Below are positions 8,904 to 17,721 of a stretch of 64,000 nucleotides of DNA, piece by piece. How positions within the stretch are numbered: position 1 is the stretch's first letter; each line of letters begins with the position of its first letter. This DNA comes from an uncultured Flavobacteriaceae bacterium (GTDB lineage: Bacteria > Bacteroidota > Bacteroidia > Flavobacteriales > Flavobacteriaceae). Both the position numbers and the translations under genes were made by a program. The stretch spans positions 372,001 to 436,000 of the forward strand of contig CANLRK010000001.1 of assembly GCA_947493535.1 (NCBI GenBank), given 5' to 3'. The notes below the pieces were generated by a model, which was not told the DNA's origin, searched no databases, and worked only from the letters and a program-made list of their open reading frames with translations.

Positions 8904-10556
8904 CTAGTTTAGTATTTGTTTTAATATATTTTGTGTTATAATATATGTTGGTTTAACTCCTGTGGTTCCTAAGCCCCCAGAGGCTAATGTGCTTCCTGTT
9001 TCTAATGGATTATCTGAAGCATAGTAAGCATAGCGAACTTTAACATCTTTTGAAATACTCCCTCGAACTTTTGATGCTGACTGAATAGCTTTTTGATAAT
9101 GAGCCCCCTCCATTTCTAAACCAATTACATTCCAAGTGGACTCGTTAAAAAACTTTAAAATATCTTTGTTTTGTAATGAAGTTCCTAATACCGTAATCAT
9201 TGCTCCTTCTACCACATTAATATCTTCATTAACAAAATCCGATACAGCTAATTCATTTTCAAACGGATAGTTATCTGCTGTTCCCTCAAAAATATGAGCA
9301 GAAGGTATCATCACATCGCCTTTTCCACCTTCTAAAATACCTGCTTTCCCCATTATTGATATTGATTTGATATCTAAATGCACCAAAATACCATCTTGTT
9401 TATAAGGTCTTAAAAGCTCGTCTATAGTTTCATAGGCTTGCTCTCCAAAAGCGTAATCCATTACAACTATTACATCTTCTTTTGATTTATCAATTTTAGA
9501 TATGTCAAAAATTTGAACATTTATATTAGTCCCCGATTCATCTTGTAAATAAGTCATTCCGTTACTTAACGCTTCCTTCGAGACTTTATTACGCAATGCA
9601 CTATTTTTACCTTCGCTTAAAGCTTCATATACTTCAAAAACTGATTTCTTTTTTAGTTCAGCTTTTAAAGCTTTAGGTACAAATAGTGTATTCATTACAC
9701 TATGCATATTTGCACTAATAACATGAATTGGTTTTCCTAACAACCCTTGTTTTACTAAGGTTTCTTTAATATTATTTGCCCAAATTTCTCCGTGAATATG
9801 ATGTCCTATTCGCTCGCGTAATACTGGTGTAAATGTAACTACTCTTTTTTTACCGCCTGTTTCTTCTTCAATAGCCAATTTTCCTAGCCAGTAAATTATG
9901 CTTAAAAACCTATCTGGATTTTTCTCCTCAGCGTAATCATCATATACATCAGAAACTTCTTCAAAAGTTCTACCTAAAATATTTGCTGTGTGCGTAAGTG
10001 CTACTTCTTTTTCTTTTATACTAAGTTTTTTAGTAGCGTTTGCTGCTTTTTCAAGTTTTATCCAGTCTCTTTTTAACTCTCCATTATCTCCAATAATTAC
10101 ACGTTTCATTATTTTATGAGACTCTAAAAATAAAAAAGTTAGATGGGTAAGAATATCATAAATCTCCGAACGACCTCGGGTAATTTCAATATTCATTTGT
10201 TCATTATCAATACGATAACAATTTCTTCTTCTTTTTGAAGGTATAATAACTTCAAAATGCGATTTTGAATAGCCTTCATCAGAAGTAAGGTTAATATATT
10301 TACATTGTTCAATACCTATGGGTAATCTGTCAATGACATATTTTAATCCATTTAACTCTACTTTTTCTCCTGCGATAGAGCCATAAATTTCTGGACGCAA
10401 TAACAATAATGCTTCACGTAGTGTTTCTCCTGAAACACCCATAGGTTTGTAAAACCCTCTGTTAAACAAGTGTCGCATGGTAACATATAAACGCTCAATA
10501 GCGTTTGAACTTTCCTGTGCTCTTGTTCTTACTATTTCTTTTTTCGTACCACTCAT
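8904..10556 (-). CDS. DUF6909-like conserved protein with a nucleoside-phosphorylase-like C-terminal half
   Basis: A 550-residue soluble protein with no signal peptide. The start used is the ATG at 10556; a TTG six bases upstream is in frame. The N-terminus (RTRAQESSNAIERLYVTMRH) is typical of a Bacteroidota protein group that I recall as DUF6909. In the C-terminal half, MGKAG followed by GDVMIP (about residues 404-419), then LEMEGAHY (about 482-489) and ASDNPLETG, follow the same order as the phosphate/nucleoside-binding segments of deoD elsewhere in this window ([29 protein letters not shown]). A nucleosidase or phosphorylase-like fold is inferred, not shown. It begins 37 bases after the GH3 gene start side and ends 12 bases before the Wzz-like gene. 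Confidence 0.6.
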   Translation of the reverse strand: MSGTKKEIVRTRAQESSNAIERLYVTMRHLFNRGFYKPMGVSGETLREALLLLRPEIYGSIAGEKVELNGLKYVIDRLPIGIEQCKYINLTSDEGYSKSHFEVIIPSKRRRNCYRIDNEQMNIEITRGRSEIYDILTHLTFLFLESHKIMKRVIIGDNGELKRDWIKLEKAANATKKLSIKEKEVALTHTANILGRTFEEVSDVYDDYAEEKNPDRFLSIIYWLGKLAIEEETGGKKRVVTFTPVLRERIGHHIHGEIWANNIKETLVKQGLLGKPIHVISANMHSVMNTLFVPKALKAELKKKSVFEVYEALSEGKNSALRNKVSKEALSNGMTYLQDESGTNINVQIFDISKIDKSKEDVIVVMDYAFGEQAYETIDELLRPYKQDGILVHLDIKSISIMGKAGILEGGKGDVMIPSAHIFEGTADNYPFENELAVSDFVNEDINVVEGAMITVLGTSLQNKDILKFFNESTWNVIGLEMEGAHYQKAIQSASKVRGSISKDVKVRYAYYASDNPLETGSTLASGGLGTTGVKPTYIITQNILKQILN

Positions 10557-10592
10557 ATTCAATAATTGTAAACAAATATAAGATTTCCAATG

Positions 10593-12086
10593 TTAATTTG
10601 AGAATTTCAATAATTTATCTGCTATCAACCTATTATCTGATAGCCTAGGCAACTTGTTTTGCCCTCCTAATTTACCTATTGATTTCATATAATTTTGAAA
10701 TCCATTCTTAGCAACTTTCGTAATTACTAATGGTCTTAACACTTTACCTTGAATCAAATCAAAATAATACGCGTTTTGTTGCTGCAGTGCCTCATCTATT
10801 GCTAATGAAAACACCTCCATATTTTCAGGTTCATTTTCAAACTCTATAAACCATTCATGATATGGTAATCCGCTATTAGGTGTAATTTGAGGAGCTACTG
10901 TAAATTCATTAACACTTACTGAAGTGTTTGCAACAGCCTCTTGCAAAGCTTGCTCAACCTCCTTAGCAATAACATGCTCACCAAAGGCTGAAATAAAATG
11001 CTTAACTCTTCCAGAAACAACAACCCTATATGGCTTTAACGATGTAAACTGTACCGTATCGCCAATATTATACGCCCACAAACCAGCTGTAGTAGAAATT
11101 ATCATTACATAGTTTACACCAAGCTCAACATCTTTTATAGTAATTCTTTCAGGGTTCTCTAAACCGAAGTCTGTTACTTTTATAAACTCATAGAAGATTC
11201 CTGAATTTAACTGTAATAACATTCCTTTTTCCTTTTGGGAATCTTGAAATGCAAAAAAACCTTCTGAGGCAGGGTATAATTCTATACTATCTATTTTTTT
11301 ACCTATTAAGTTTTCGAATTTATTTCTATAAGGCTCATAATTTACCCCTCCATATATAAATAAGTTAAAGTTTTTAAATAACTCGCCTACAGGTTTATTG
11401 GTTTTTTCAATAAGTTTTTCAAAATACATCTGTACCCACGAAGGGATTCCTGAAATAACCGACATGTTCTCCGTCATAGTTTCCTGTACTATAGCATCTA
11501 CCTTAGTTTCCCAGTCTTCTATACAGTTTGTTTCCCAACTCGGCAATCTGTTTTTTAACAAGTATTTAGGCACATAGTGCGCCACTATTCCTGAAAGCCT
11601 CCCTAGTTTTACTCCGTTTTTCTCATTCAATACAGGGCTTCCTTGCAAAAAAATCATTTTACCATTTACAAAATTGGTGTTTTTGGTTTCTGCAATGTAA
11701 CACATAATAGCATTTCGTGCGTTTTGTATATGTGTTGGCATTGACTCTTTAGTAATAGGAATATATTTTGCGCCAGATGTAGTACCCGATGTTTTAGCAA
11801 AATATAGTGGTTTTCCTGGCCATAAAATATCCGCTTCTCCAGCCACAACTTTATCTACATAATTCCTTAACTGTTCATAATCACGTACGGGCACATGCTT
11901 AACAAAATCAGCATGAGTATTAATACTTATAAAGTTATGGTCTTTTCCAAAGCTCGTTGTTGTTGCCGTGCTTATCAACTCTTGAAAAACCTTTTCTTGT
12001 GTTTGTATGGGGTTTTTTACCCACTTATTTATTTTGCGTTTTACGCTCAGCGCAAACGGTAATGCTAAAACAGATTTTAACGACAT
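10593..12086 (-). CDS. GH3-family acyl-adenylate-forming protein
   Basis: A 497-residue member of the GH3 family of the ANL adenylate-forming superfamily. In plants GH3 proteins conjugate hormones to amino acids; the bacterial substrate is unknown. The motif AKTSGTTSGAKYIPIT is the ATP/phosphate-binding loop, YGGVNYEPY and LYPASEGFFAFQ form the adenylate-binding region, and YNIGDTVQFTS followed by SGRVKHFISAFGEH marks the hinge to the C-terminal lid. No signal peptide is present. It lies 2 bases downstream of the M23 peptidase gene, forming one leftward unit with the following gene. Confidence 0.85.
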   Translation of the reverse strand: MSLKSVLALPFALSVKRKINKWVKNPIQTQEKVFQELISTATTTSFGKDHNFISINTHADFVKHVPVRDYEQLRNYVDKVVAGEADILWPGKPLYFAKTSGTTSGAKYIPITKESMPTHIQNARNAIMCYIAETKNTNFVNGKMIFLQGSPVLNEKNGVKLGRLSGIVAHYVPKYLLKNRLPSWETNCIEDWETKVDAIVQETMTENMSVISGIPSWVQMYFEKLIEKTNKPVGELFKNFNLFIYGGVNYEPYRNKFENLIGKKIDSIELYPASEGFFAFQDSQKEKGMLLQLNSGIFYEFIKVTDFGLENPERITIKDVELGVNYVMIISTTAGLWAYNIGDTVQFTSLKPYRVVVSGRVKHFISAFGEHVIAKEVEQALQEAVANTSVSVNEFTVAPQITPNSGLPYHEWFIEFENEPENMEVFSLAIDEALQQQNAYYFDLIQGKVLRPLVITKVAKNGFQNYMKSIGKLGGQNKLPRLSDNRLIADKLLKFSN

Positions 12087-12088
12087 AT

Positions 12089-12940
12089 TTAAAAGTCAAT
12101 AAAGTTAGTTGGATCTAAAGGATATCCTTTGCTCCATAATTCAAAATGTAAATGCGGTCCCGTAGAAAGTTCGCCAGTAGCTCCTGAAAACGAAATAACT
12201 TCCCCAGACTTTACAAAATCACCTTGCGTTTTGTTCACTGCGGAATTATGTTTATAAACCGAAAGCAACTGATTTCCATGGTCAATAATTAACACATAAC
12301 CTGTTTCTACGGTCCACTCAGCAAAAATAACACGACCATCTGCAACTGATTTTACAGGAGTCCCTGTTGCTATAACAATATCTACCGCAAAATGCTTTTT
12401 CTCTTGATTAAAACCATTAGAGACACTTCCTTTCGCTGGCGGAAATAATACAAAGTTTTCTTGTTGCTGCTCTGTTTGTAGTATGTTATATTTATCTTCT
12501 CGTTCTACTTCACTTCTCAATAATGAATCTTCCGGTGTTGTAGGTACAGCTATAAACTCAGCTGTTTTTTCATCTTTTGTAGTAGTTGTGATTGTATCTT
12601 GATTAAACACATTTCCTGTTAACACCTTTCTAATACTATTTAATTGCTTTTTATTAGTTTCTAAAGCCATCGCTAACGAATCCGTTTTACTTGTTAAATA
12701 AAACGCTTTTCTTTTTAGCGCTGTTGAAGAATAACCAGGTATGTATTCACGTAAAGGTGTAAATGCTATTATTACAGTGGTTAAAGCAATGAGTGCTATT
12801 ATGGAAAACCCGGCAAAAACAAATACATTTAACCGTGTAAGATTGAATGATATTTTCTCCTCAAAGGTATTATCATTCAAAATTACCATTCGGTATTTAC
12901 TTAGCAATTTTTGCTTGAACTTTTTCTTTTTACTTACCAT
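12089..12940 (-). CDS. Membrane-anchored M23 (LytM) metallopeptidase
   Basis: 283 residues: a lysine-rich cytoplasmic N-terminus, one membrane helix at about residues 38-60, a short coiled-coil linker, then an M23 peptidase domain. All zinc-binding signatures are visible: H183-x3-D187 in KKHFAVDIV and H263/H265 in GPHLHFE. Such enzymes cut peptidoglycan cross-links or regulate amidases in the periplasm. It is the first gene of a leftward unit with the GH3 gene and diverges from tatA. A TAnnTTTG-type box lies just upstream of the start. Confidence 0.88.
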   Translation of the reverse strand: MVSKKKKFKQKLLSKYRMVILNDNTFEEKISFNLTRLNVFVFAGFSIIALIALTTVIIAFTPLREYIPGYSSTALKRKAFYLTSKTDSLAMALETNKKQLNSIRKVLTGNVFNQDTITTTTKDEKTAEFIAVPTTPEDSLLRSEVEREDKYNILQTEQQQENFVLFPPAKGSVSNGFNQEKKHFAVDIVIATGTPVKSVADGRVIFAEWTVETGYVLIIDHGNQLLSVYKHNSAVNKTQGDFVKSGEVISFSGATGELSTGPHLHFELWSKGYPLDPTNFIDF

Positions 12941-12947
12941 AATTGTA

Positions 12948-12955
12948 CAAATATA
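12948..12955 (-). promoter_or_regulatory. Bacteroidota -7 box (TATATTTG, minus strand) for the M23 gene
   Basis: Plus-strand CAAATATA, 7 bases upstream of the start; no -33 TTG at the ideal distance. Partial match only. Confidence 0.4.
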
Positions 12956-12988
12956 CTTTATGCTGCACTAAATTTAAGTTTTAAACGC

Positions 12989-13016
12989 TTGTTTTCAACT
13001 TTTCTTATTAAATTTG
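12989..13016 (+). promoter_or_regulatory. Consensus Bacteroidota promoter of tatA
   Basis: TTG (12989-12991), 17 bases, TAAATTTG (13009-13016) matches TTG-N17-TAnnTTTG exactly; a 22-base gap follows to the tatA ATG. Confidence 0.75.
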
Positions 13017-13038
13017 TTGCACAAAATTTAAATAAATT

Positions 13039-13236
13039 ATGATTTCACTAGGTGTATTTTTAGGGTTTGTAGGGCCATGGCAATGGATTGTTATTGGCGT
13101 AGTAGTTTTACTACTTTTTGGAGGAAAGAAAATTCCTGAATTAATGAAAGGCCTAGGTGGAGGTATTAAGGAGTTTAAGAAAGCTACCAAAGAAGAAGAA
13201 GAGGAAGCTAAAAAAGTAAATGACTCTAAAGAATAA
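13039..13236 (+). CDS. tatA: Twin-arginine translocase TatA/E subunit
   Basis: 65 residues with one N-terminal membrane helix (WQWIVIGVVVLLLFGGKKIP), the FGGKKIPEL hinge, an amphipathic helix (LMKGLGGGIKEFKKA) and an acidic tail rich in Glu. This is the standard TatA/TatE layout; the protein forms the pore for folded substrates. It is a single gene between divergent and convergent neighbours, with its own consensus promoter and a hairpin terminator. TatC is not in the window. Confidence 0.93.
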   Translation: MISLGVFLGFVGPWQWIVIGVVVLLLFGGKKIPELMKGLGGGIKEFKKATKEEEEEAKKVNDSKE

Positions 13237-13248
13237 ATTTTAACCACT

Positions 13249-13300
13249 TACAATAAAAAAGCCTTTTGTGATTTGATTTCAAAAGGCTTTTTTTATTGTA
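13249..13300. terminator. Strong bidirectional hairpin between tatA and tex
   Basis: The left arm 13249-13268 and the right arm 13280-13300 pair over about 20 bases (core AGCCTTTTG/CAAAAGGCT) with A- and T-runs inside the stem, so it can act on both strands. Confidence 0.93.
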
Positions 13301-13306
13301 TTAAAC

Positions 13307-15433
13307 TTAATCTATCATACTCAATTGTATTCTTCCACGTTGTACATCTACCTCAATAACTTTTACCAATACATGTTGATTTAATTGTACTACTTCATTA
13401 GGGTCAGAAACATATTTGTTGGTCAATTTAGATATATGTACCAAACCACTTTGCTTTATTCCTATATCTACAAAACAGCCAAAATTTGTTATGTTATTAA
13501 CTATTCCTGGCACTCTCAAACCAGTTTTAACATCATCAATTGTTTTCAAACCTGAATCAAACTCAAAAATTTTAGCCTTTTTTCTCGGATCTACACCTGG
13601 TTTTTCAAGTTCGTGAACAATATCATTTAATGTGGGGATACCTACTTTTTCTGTACAATACTTTTCAAGTTTAATTTTTGAAATCATTTGTTTATTACCA
13701 ATCAAATTTTTCACACTAGTATTAGTGTCTTTTGCCATTTGCTCAACCAATTGATAACACTCAGGGTGTACTGCTGAATTATCTAAGGTCTGTGCTCCAT
13801 CTATAATTCGTAAAAAACCTGCCGCTTGTTCAAAAGCTTTATTCCCTAACCTAGGCACTTTTTTTAATTCATTACGAGATTGTATAGCTCCGTTTTCTGT
13901 TCGGTATTGAACTATGTTCTCTGCAATTGTAACACCTATTCCTGACACATAGCTTAACAAAGCAGCACTTGCGGTATTTACATTTACTCCAATTGTATTT
14001 ACGCAACTCATTACAACATTATCCAACTCTTTTTTTAATTTTCCTTGGTCAACATCATGTTGGTATTGGCCAACACCTATAGACTTTGGGTCTATTTTAA
14101 CCAATTCAGCTAATGGGTCGGCCAGGCGCCTTCCTATAGAAATTGCCCCACGTACAGTTACATCATAATCCGGAAATTCTGCTCTAGCTATTTTTGATGC
14201 CGAATACACAGAGGCCCCTGCTTCATTAACCACAAAAACCTGAACTGCTTTATCTAAAAAAACCTTTTTTATAAACTGTTCCGTTTCTCGAGAGGCGGTT
14301 CCATTGCCTATAGCTATAGCTTCTATTTTGTAAGCGTTTACTAAACTTTTTATTTTTTTTAGCGCGTCTGTTTGCTTGTTTTGCGGCGGATGTGGAAAGA
14401 TAGTTTCGTTGTGCATTAAACGTCCGCGTTCATCTAAGCAAACTATTTTACAACCACTTCTATATCCAGGGTCTATAGCTAAAATTCTTTTTTCACCTAA
14501 CGGTGCTCCCAATAATAGTTGTCGTAAGTTGTTAGAAAAAACCTGAATAGCCTTATCATCGGCACGTTCCTTAGCTGCTTTTACTATTTCATTACTTATT
14601 GCTGGTTGTAACAGCCTTTTATAAGCGTCTTCAATAGCAATGAACATTTGGTTGGCACATGATTGAGTTCCTGATTTTATAACTGTATTATCAATACTTT
14701 CAATAGCTACTTCCTTATCAACAGCAACTTTTAACCTAATAAAACCTTCATTTTGCGCACGAAGCAAAGCCAATAACCTATGAGAAGGAACTTTTTGTAA
14801 AGGTTCTTCCCAATCAAAATACTGTTTATATTTCTGCGCCTTTTCTTCTTCTTGTTTAGTTTTTATAACTTTTGATGTAATTATTGCTTTATGTTGATAA
14901 AAGCGTCTAATTTTTTGACGCACATATTCATTTTCATTAATCCATTCTGCAATAATATCACGTGCTCCCCCTAAAGCTTCTTCAACAGATTCAATGTTAT
15001 TTTTAACAAATCTTTTGGCGGCTAGAGTCACATCTACTTCTCTTTGCGCCATGATAATTTTAGCTAATGGCTCTAAACCGTTTTCTTTAGCTACAGAAGC
15101 TTTAGTTTTTCGCTTCTTTTTATAAGGTAAATAAATATCCTCTAGCTGTATTAATGTAATGGATTTTTCTATTTTAGATCGTAACTCTGCTGTTAATACC
15201 CCTTGTTCTTGAATCGCCTTTATTACAGTTGCTTTTCGTTTTTCTAACTCTTCATATAACTCTTTATACTTAACAATTTCACTGATTTGAACCTCATCTA
15301 AGTTTTGGGTTAACTCTTTTCTATATCTAGCAATAAAAGGTATTGTAGCATCTTGATTTATAAGTTGTAAAGTGTTTGCTACTTGTTTTTCAGAAAAACT
15401 TGTAGCGTTAATTATGTATTGAATTTTGTTCAT
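13307..15433 (-). CDS. tex: Tex-family RNA-binding transcription accessory protein
   Basis: A 708-residue Tex protein of near-normal length. Domains in order are an N-terminal helical Tex domain with YLPYKKKRKTKA near residue 105, the YqgF/RNase H-like domain (ILAIDPGYRSGCKIV around 320), a helix-hairpin-helix region (VNTASAALLSYVSGIGVTIA), and a C-terminal S1 RNA-binding domain (VPGIVNNITNFGCFVDIGIK to the end). Tex acts in transcription and stress tolerance in other bacteria. Its 3' end converges on tatA and shares a strong hairpin with it. Confidence 0.95.
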   Translation of the reverse strand: MNKIQYIINATSFSEKQVANTLQLINQDATIPFIARYRKELTQNLDEVQISEIVKYKELYEELEKRKATVIKAIQEQGVLTAELRSKIEKSITLIQLEDIYLPYKKKRKTKASVAKENGLEPLAKIIMAQREVDVTLAAKRFVKNNIESVEEALGGARDIIAEWINENEYVRQKIRRFYQHKAIITSKVIKTKQEEEKAQKYKQYFDWEEPLQKVPSHRLLALLRAQNEGFIRLKVAVDKEVAIESIDNTVIKSGTQSCANQMFIAIEDAYKRLLQPAISNEIVKAAKERADDKAIQVFSNNLRQLLLGAPLGEKRILAIDPGYRSGCKIVCLDERGRLMHNETIFPHPPQNKQTDALKKIKSLVNAYKIEAIAIGNGTASRETEQFIKKVFLDKAVQVFVVNEAGASVYSASKIARAEFPDYDVTVRGAISIGRRLADPLAELVKIDPKSIGVGQYQHDVDQGKLKKELDNVVMSCVNTIGVNVNTASAALLSYVSGIGVTIAENIVQYRTENGAIQSRNELKKVPRLGNKAFEQAAGFLRIIDGAQTLDNSAVHPECYQLVEQMAKDTNTSVKNLIGNKQMISKIKLEKYCTEKVGIPTLNDIVHELEKPGVDPRKKAKIFEFDSGLKTIDDVKTGLRVPGIVNNITNFGCFVDIGIKQSGLVHISKLTNKYVSDPNEVVQLNQHVLVKVIEVDVQRGRIQLSMID

Positions 15434-15502
15434 ATAACTGCATGCCTTATGTAAAGCAACTGTTTTTATATTTTTTTAAGGTGTTTGGTACTAAAAAGTG
15501 AA

Positions 15503-16171
15503 TTATTTTCCGGCCACTACAATTACAATTTCTCCTTTTGGAGTTTTGTTTTCAAAATGATAAAGTACTTCTTTTGCTGTACCTCTTATAGTTTCCTCAT
15601 AAAGTTTGGTTAATTCTCGTGATACAGACACTTGTCTGTTTTCACCAAAGTATTCACAAAAATGTGTTAATGTTTTAATTAACTTATGTGGCGACTCATA
15701 AAAAATCATAGTCCTGGTTTCTTCAGCTAATAATTTTAAGCGTGTTTGGCGGCCTTTTTTAACAGGTAAAAAACCTTCAAAAACAAATTTATCATTTGGT
15801 AAACCCGAATTAACTAGAGCAGGAACAAAAGCAGTGGCTCCCGGCAAACACTCAACTGGAATTTGTTCTTGTACACAAGCACGTGTTAACAAAAAACCTG
15901 GATCGGAAATAGCAGGGGTTCCTGCATCAGAAATTAACGCAATGTGTTGTCCAGACTGTAATTTCTGAAGTACACTATCTACCATTTTATGCTCATTATG
16001 CATATGATGAGATTGCATATGTGTTGAAATTTCAAAATGTTTAAGGAGCTTTCCTGAGGTACGGGTGTCTTCAGCTAAAATTAAGTCTACTTCTTTAAGT
16101 ACACGTATTGCTCTAAAGGTCATATCCTCCAAGTTACCTATTGGAGTTGGAACAATGTATAGTTTACTCAT
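15503..16171 (-). CDS. rsmI: 16S rRNA (cytidine1402-2'-O)-methyltransferase
   Basis: A 222-residue SAM-dependent tetrapyrrole-methylase-fold enzyme that methylates the ribose of C1402 in the decoding centre. The family signatures YIVPTPIGNLEDMTFRA, ILAEDTRTSGKLLKHF, ALISDAGTPAISDPGF and CLPGATAFVPALVNSGLP are all present. Its length is about 60 residues shorter than the E. coli enzyme, as is usual in Bacteroidota, which often lack the C-terminal part. The ATG overlaps the stop of the upstream hypothetical gene by one base. Confidence 0.95.
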   Translation of the reverse strand: MSKLYIVPTPIGNLEDMTFRAIRVLKEVDLILAEDTRTSGKLLKHFEISTHMQSHHMHNEHKMVDSVLQKLQSGQHIALISDAGTPAISDPGFLLTRACVQEQIPVECLPGATAFVPALVNSGLPNDKFVFEGFLPVKKGRQTRLKLLAEETRTMIFYESPHKLIKTLTHFCEYFGENRQVSVSRELTKLYEETIRGTAKEVLYHFENKTPKGEIVIVVAGK

Positions 16172-16896
16172 TAATATTTTCCTTCAATAAACGAAATAAA
16201 ACGTGCTTCATAAGCTTCTTTGCCCTCCCAGTTATTATACTCTGGCTTTACCATTGCATTTAGAAATTCTAAAGCTTCTAACTCACTTGTTAAGGTGTTT
16301 AACTGTGATATTACGCGGTTAAAATCTTCTGTACTCCCATTAAATAAATGTTTTACAAATGCAATTCTATCATTTAAACCAATTGTAATTCCTTTTTTTA
16401 ATCTATCATTTAAAGAGTTGCTTTTTGGTGCTTCACTAATATCTTTTTGTGTTGGCGCTACCAACTCTTTGTCATTTTTTGTCAGCTCCTCTGGGGTTGT
16501 TATTGTTTCTATTAAATGATCTACTTGCTGTGTTTCTTGAGGCATTTGAGCTACAATATCAATCATTTTCTCAGTAGCTGGCTCTACATATATTTGCTCG
16601 TCAGAAACAAATAAATTTTCATCTAATGTTGACAGTATTTCTCTGTCTTGTAAGGTATTTTCTACTTTCTCAACCTCTGGTTCTTCAGCTATTGCCTCTG
16701 GAGTAGGTATTACAGCTTTTTTTTCTGTAATAGAGGTGTCATCGGTTGTTATATTTTTTTCAACAAATCTTAATACGGTAAGCTTTTCATACAAATCTTT
16801 AGCCGAATGTTGTAATTCAGAAACCGAAACATCATCTGTACTTGTTACTATTTTTTCTGCTAAAGCTTTTAATTCTGCTGTAAGTAAATTCTTCAT
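16171..16896 (-). CDS. Conserved flavobacterial protein of unknown function
   Basis: 241 residues, no signal peptide or membrane segment. The protein has a helical N-terminus (about 1-50), a long acidic low-complexity middle rich in Glu, Thr and Pro (about 55-160), and a compact C-terminal block (NDRIAFVKHLFNGSTEDFNR, about residues 175-240) that looks like the conserved part. It is translationally coupled to rsmI (one-base overlap), which hints at a shared role in translation, though this is only context. I do not recognise a function. Confidence 0.6.
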   Translation of the reverse strand: MKNLLTAELKALAEKIVTSTDDVSVSELQHSAKDLYEKLTVLRFVEKNITTDDTSITEKKAVIPTPEAIAEEPEVEKVENTLQDREILSTLDENLFVSDEQIYVEPATEKMIDIVAQMPQETQQVDHLIETITTPEELTKNDKELVAPTQKDISEAPKSNSLNDRLKKGITIGLNDRIAFVKHLFNGSTEDFNRVISQLNTLTSELEALEFLNAMVKPEYNNWEGKEAYEARFISFIEGKY

Positions 16897-17036
16897 TGTA
16901 AAATCTGACGTGTATTTTTTGGATGCTATAATTTTTCTGAAATATACTAAAATAAACGCTAAAAACAGCTTATTTGTTGTTTGGCTTTAATTTTTTATTT
17001 CTACCTATGTATCTCAAAATTTATTTTTGAATAGCG

Positions 17037-17044
17037 TATATTTG
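17037..17044 (+). promoter_or_regulatory. Bacteroidota -7 box (TATATTTG) for tdk-alr
   Basis: TAnnTTTG box 44 bases upstream of tdk. The TTG at the ideal distance is not found. Confidence 0.45.
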
Positions 17045-17088
17045 CTTAGCTTTAGCACACATAAAACCATTATTAAAACTTATACTAC

Positions 17089-17709
17089 ATGTTTTTAGAA
17101 AACACTGTAAATCACGAAGAAAAATTTGGCTGGATTGAGGTTATTTGCGGGTCTATGTTCTCTGGTAAAACCGAAGAATTGATTCGTCGATTAAAACGAG
17201 CTCAATTTGCCAAACAACATGTAGAAATTTTCAAACCTGCAATTGATACGCGTTATGATGATGAAATGGTGGTTTCTCACGATGCTAATGAAATACGCTC
17301 AACACCTGTTCCAGCAGCTGCCAACATTCCTATTTTAGCTGATGGTTGCGATGTAATTGGTATTGATGAAGCTCAGTTTTTCGATGACGGTATTATAAAA
17401 GTGTGTAACGATTTAGCCAATAAAGGCATTCGTGTTATTGTTGCTGGTTTAGATATGGATTTTAAAGGCAACCCTTTCGGACCAATGCCTGCACTTATGG
17501 CAACTGCAGAATATGTTACTAAAGTGCATGCCGTATGTACCCGTACTGGAAATTTAGCACAGTATAGTTACCGTAAAGCTACTAGTGATGCAATTGTACT
17601 TCTGGGTGAAACTGAAGAATACGAACCTTTAAGTAGAGCGGCTTATTACAAAGCAATGTTACAAGAGGAAATAAAAGATTATGATGTTGACTCTGACGAG
17701 GTTAAATAA
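17089..17709 (+). CDS. tdk: Thymidine kinase
   Basis: A 206-residue type II thymidine kinase that phosphorylates thymidine with ATP in pyrimidine salvage. The P-loop is [14 protein letters not shown] near residue 23; FKPAIDTRY, the catalytic glutamate region [11 protein letters not shown], and the [14 protein letters not shown] segment follow. The C-terminal zinc region keeps the family's CTR segment, [16 protein letters not shown], but fewer cysteines than the E. coli enzyme. It lies 12 bases upstream of alr and probably shares its promoter. Confidence 0.95.
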   Translation: MFLENTVNHEEKFGWIEVICGSMFSGKTEELIRRLKRAQFAKQHVEIFKPAIDTRYDDEMVVSHDANEIRSTPVPAAANIPILADGCDVIGIDEAQFFDDGIIKVCNDLANKGIRVIVAGLDMDFKGNPFGPMPALMATAEYVTKVHAVCTRTGNLAQYSYRKATSDAIVLLGETEEYEPLSRAAYYKAMLQEEIKDYDVDSDEVK

Positions 17710-17721
17710 CACATCTAAAAT

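Noticed and set aside
13008-13247. A 79-residue frame opposite tatA
   Set aside because: It is the antisense shadow of tatA and has no independent features.
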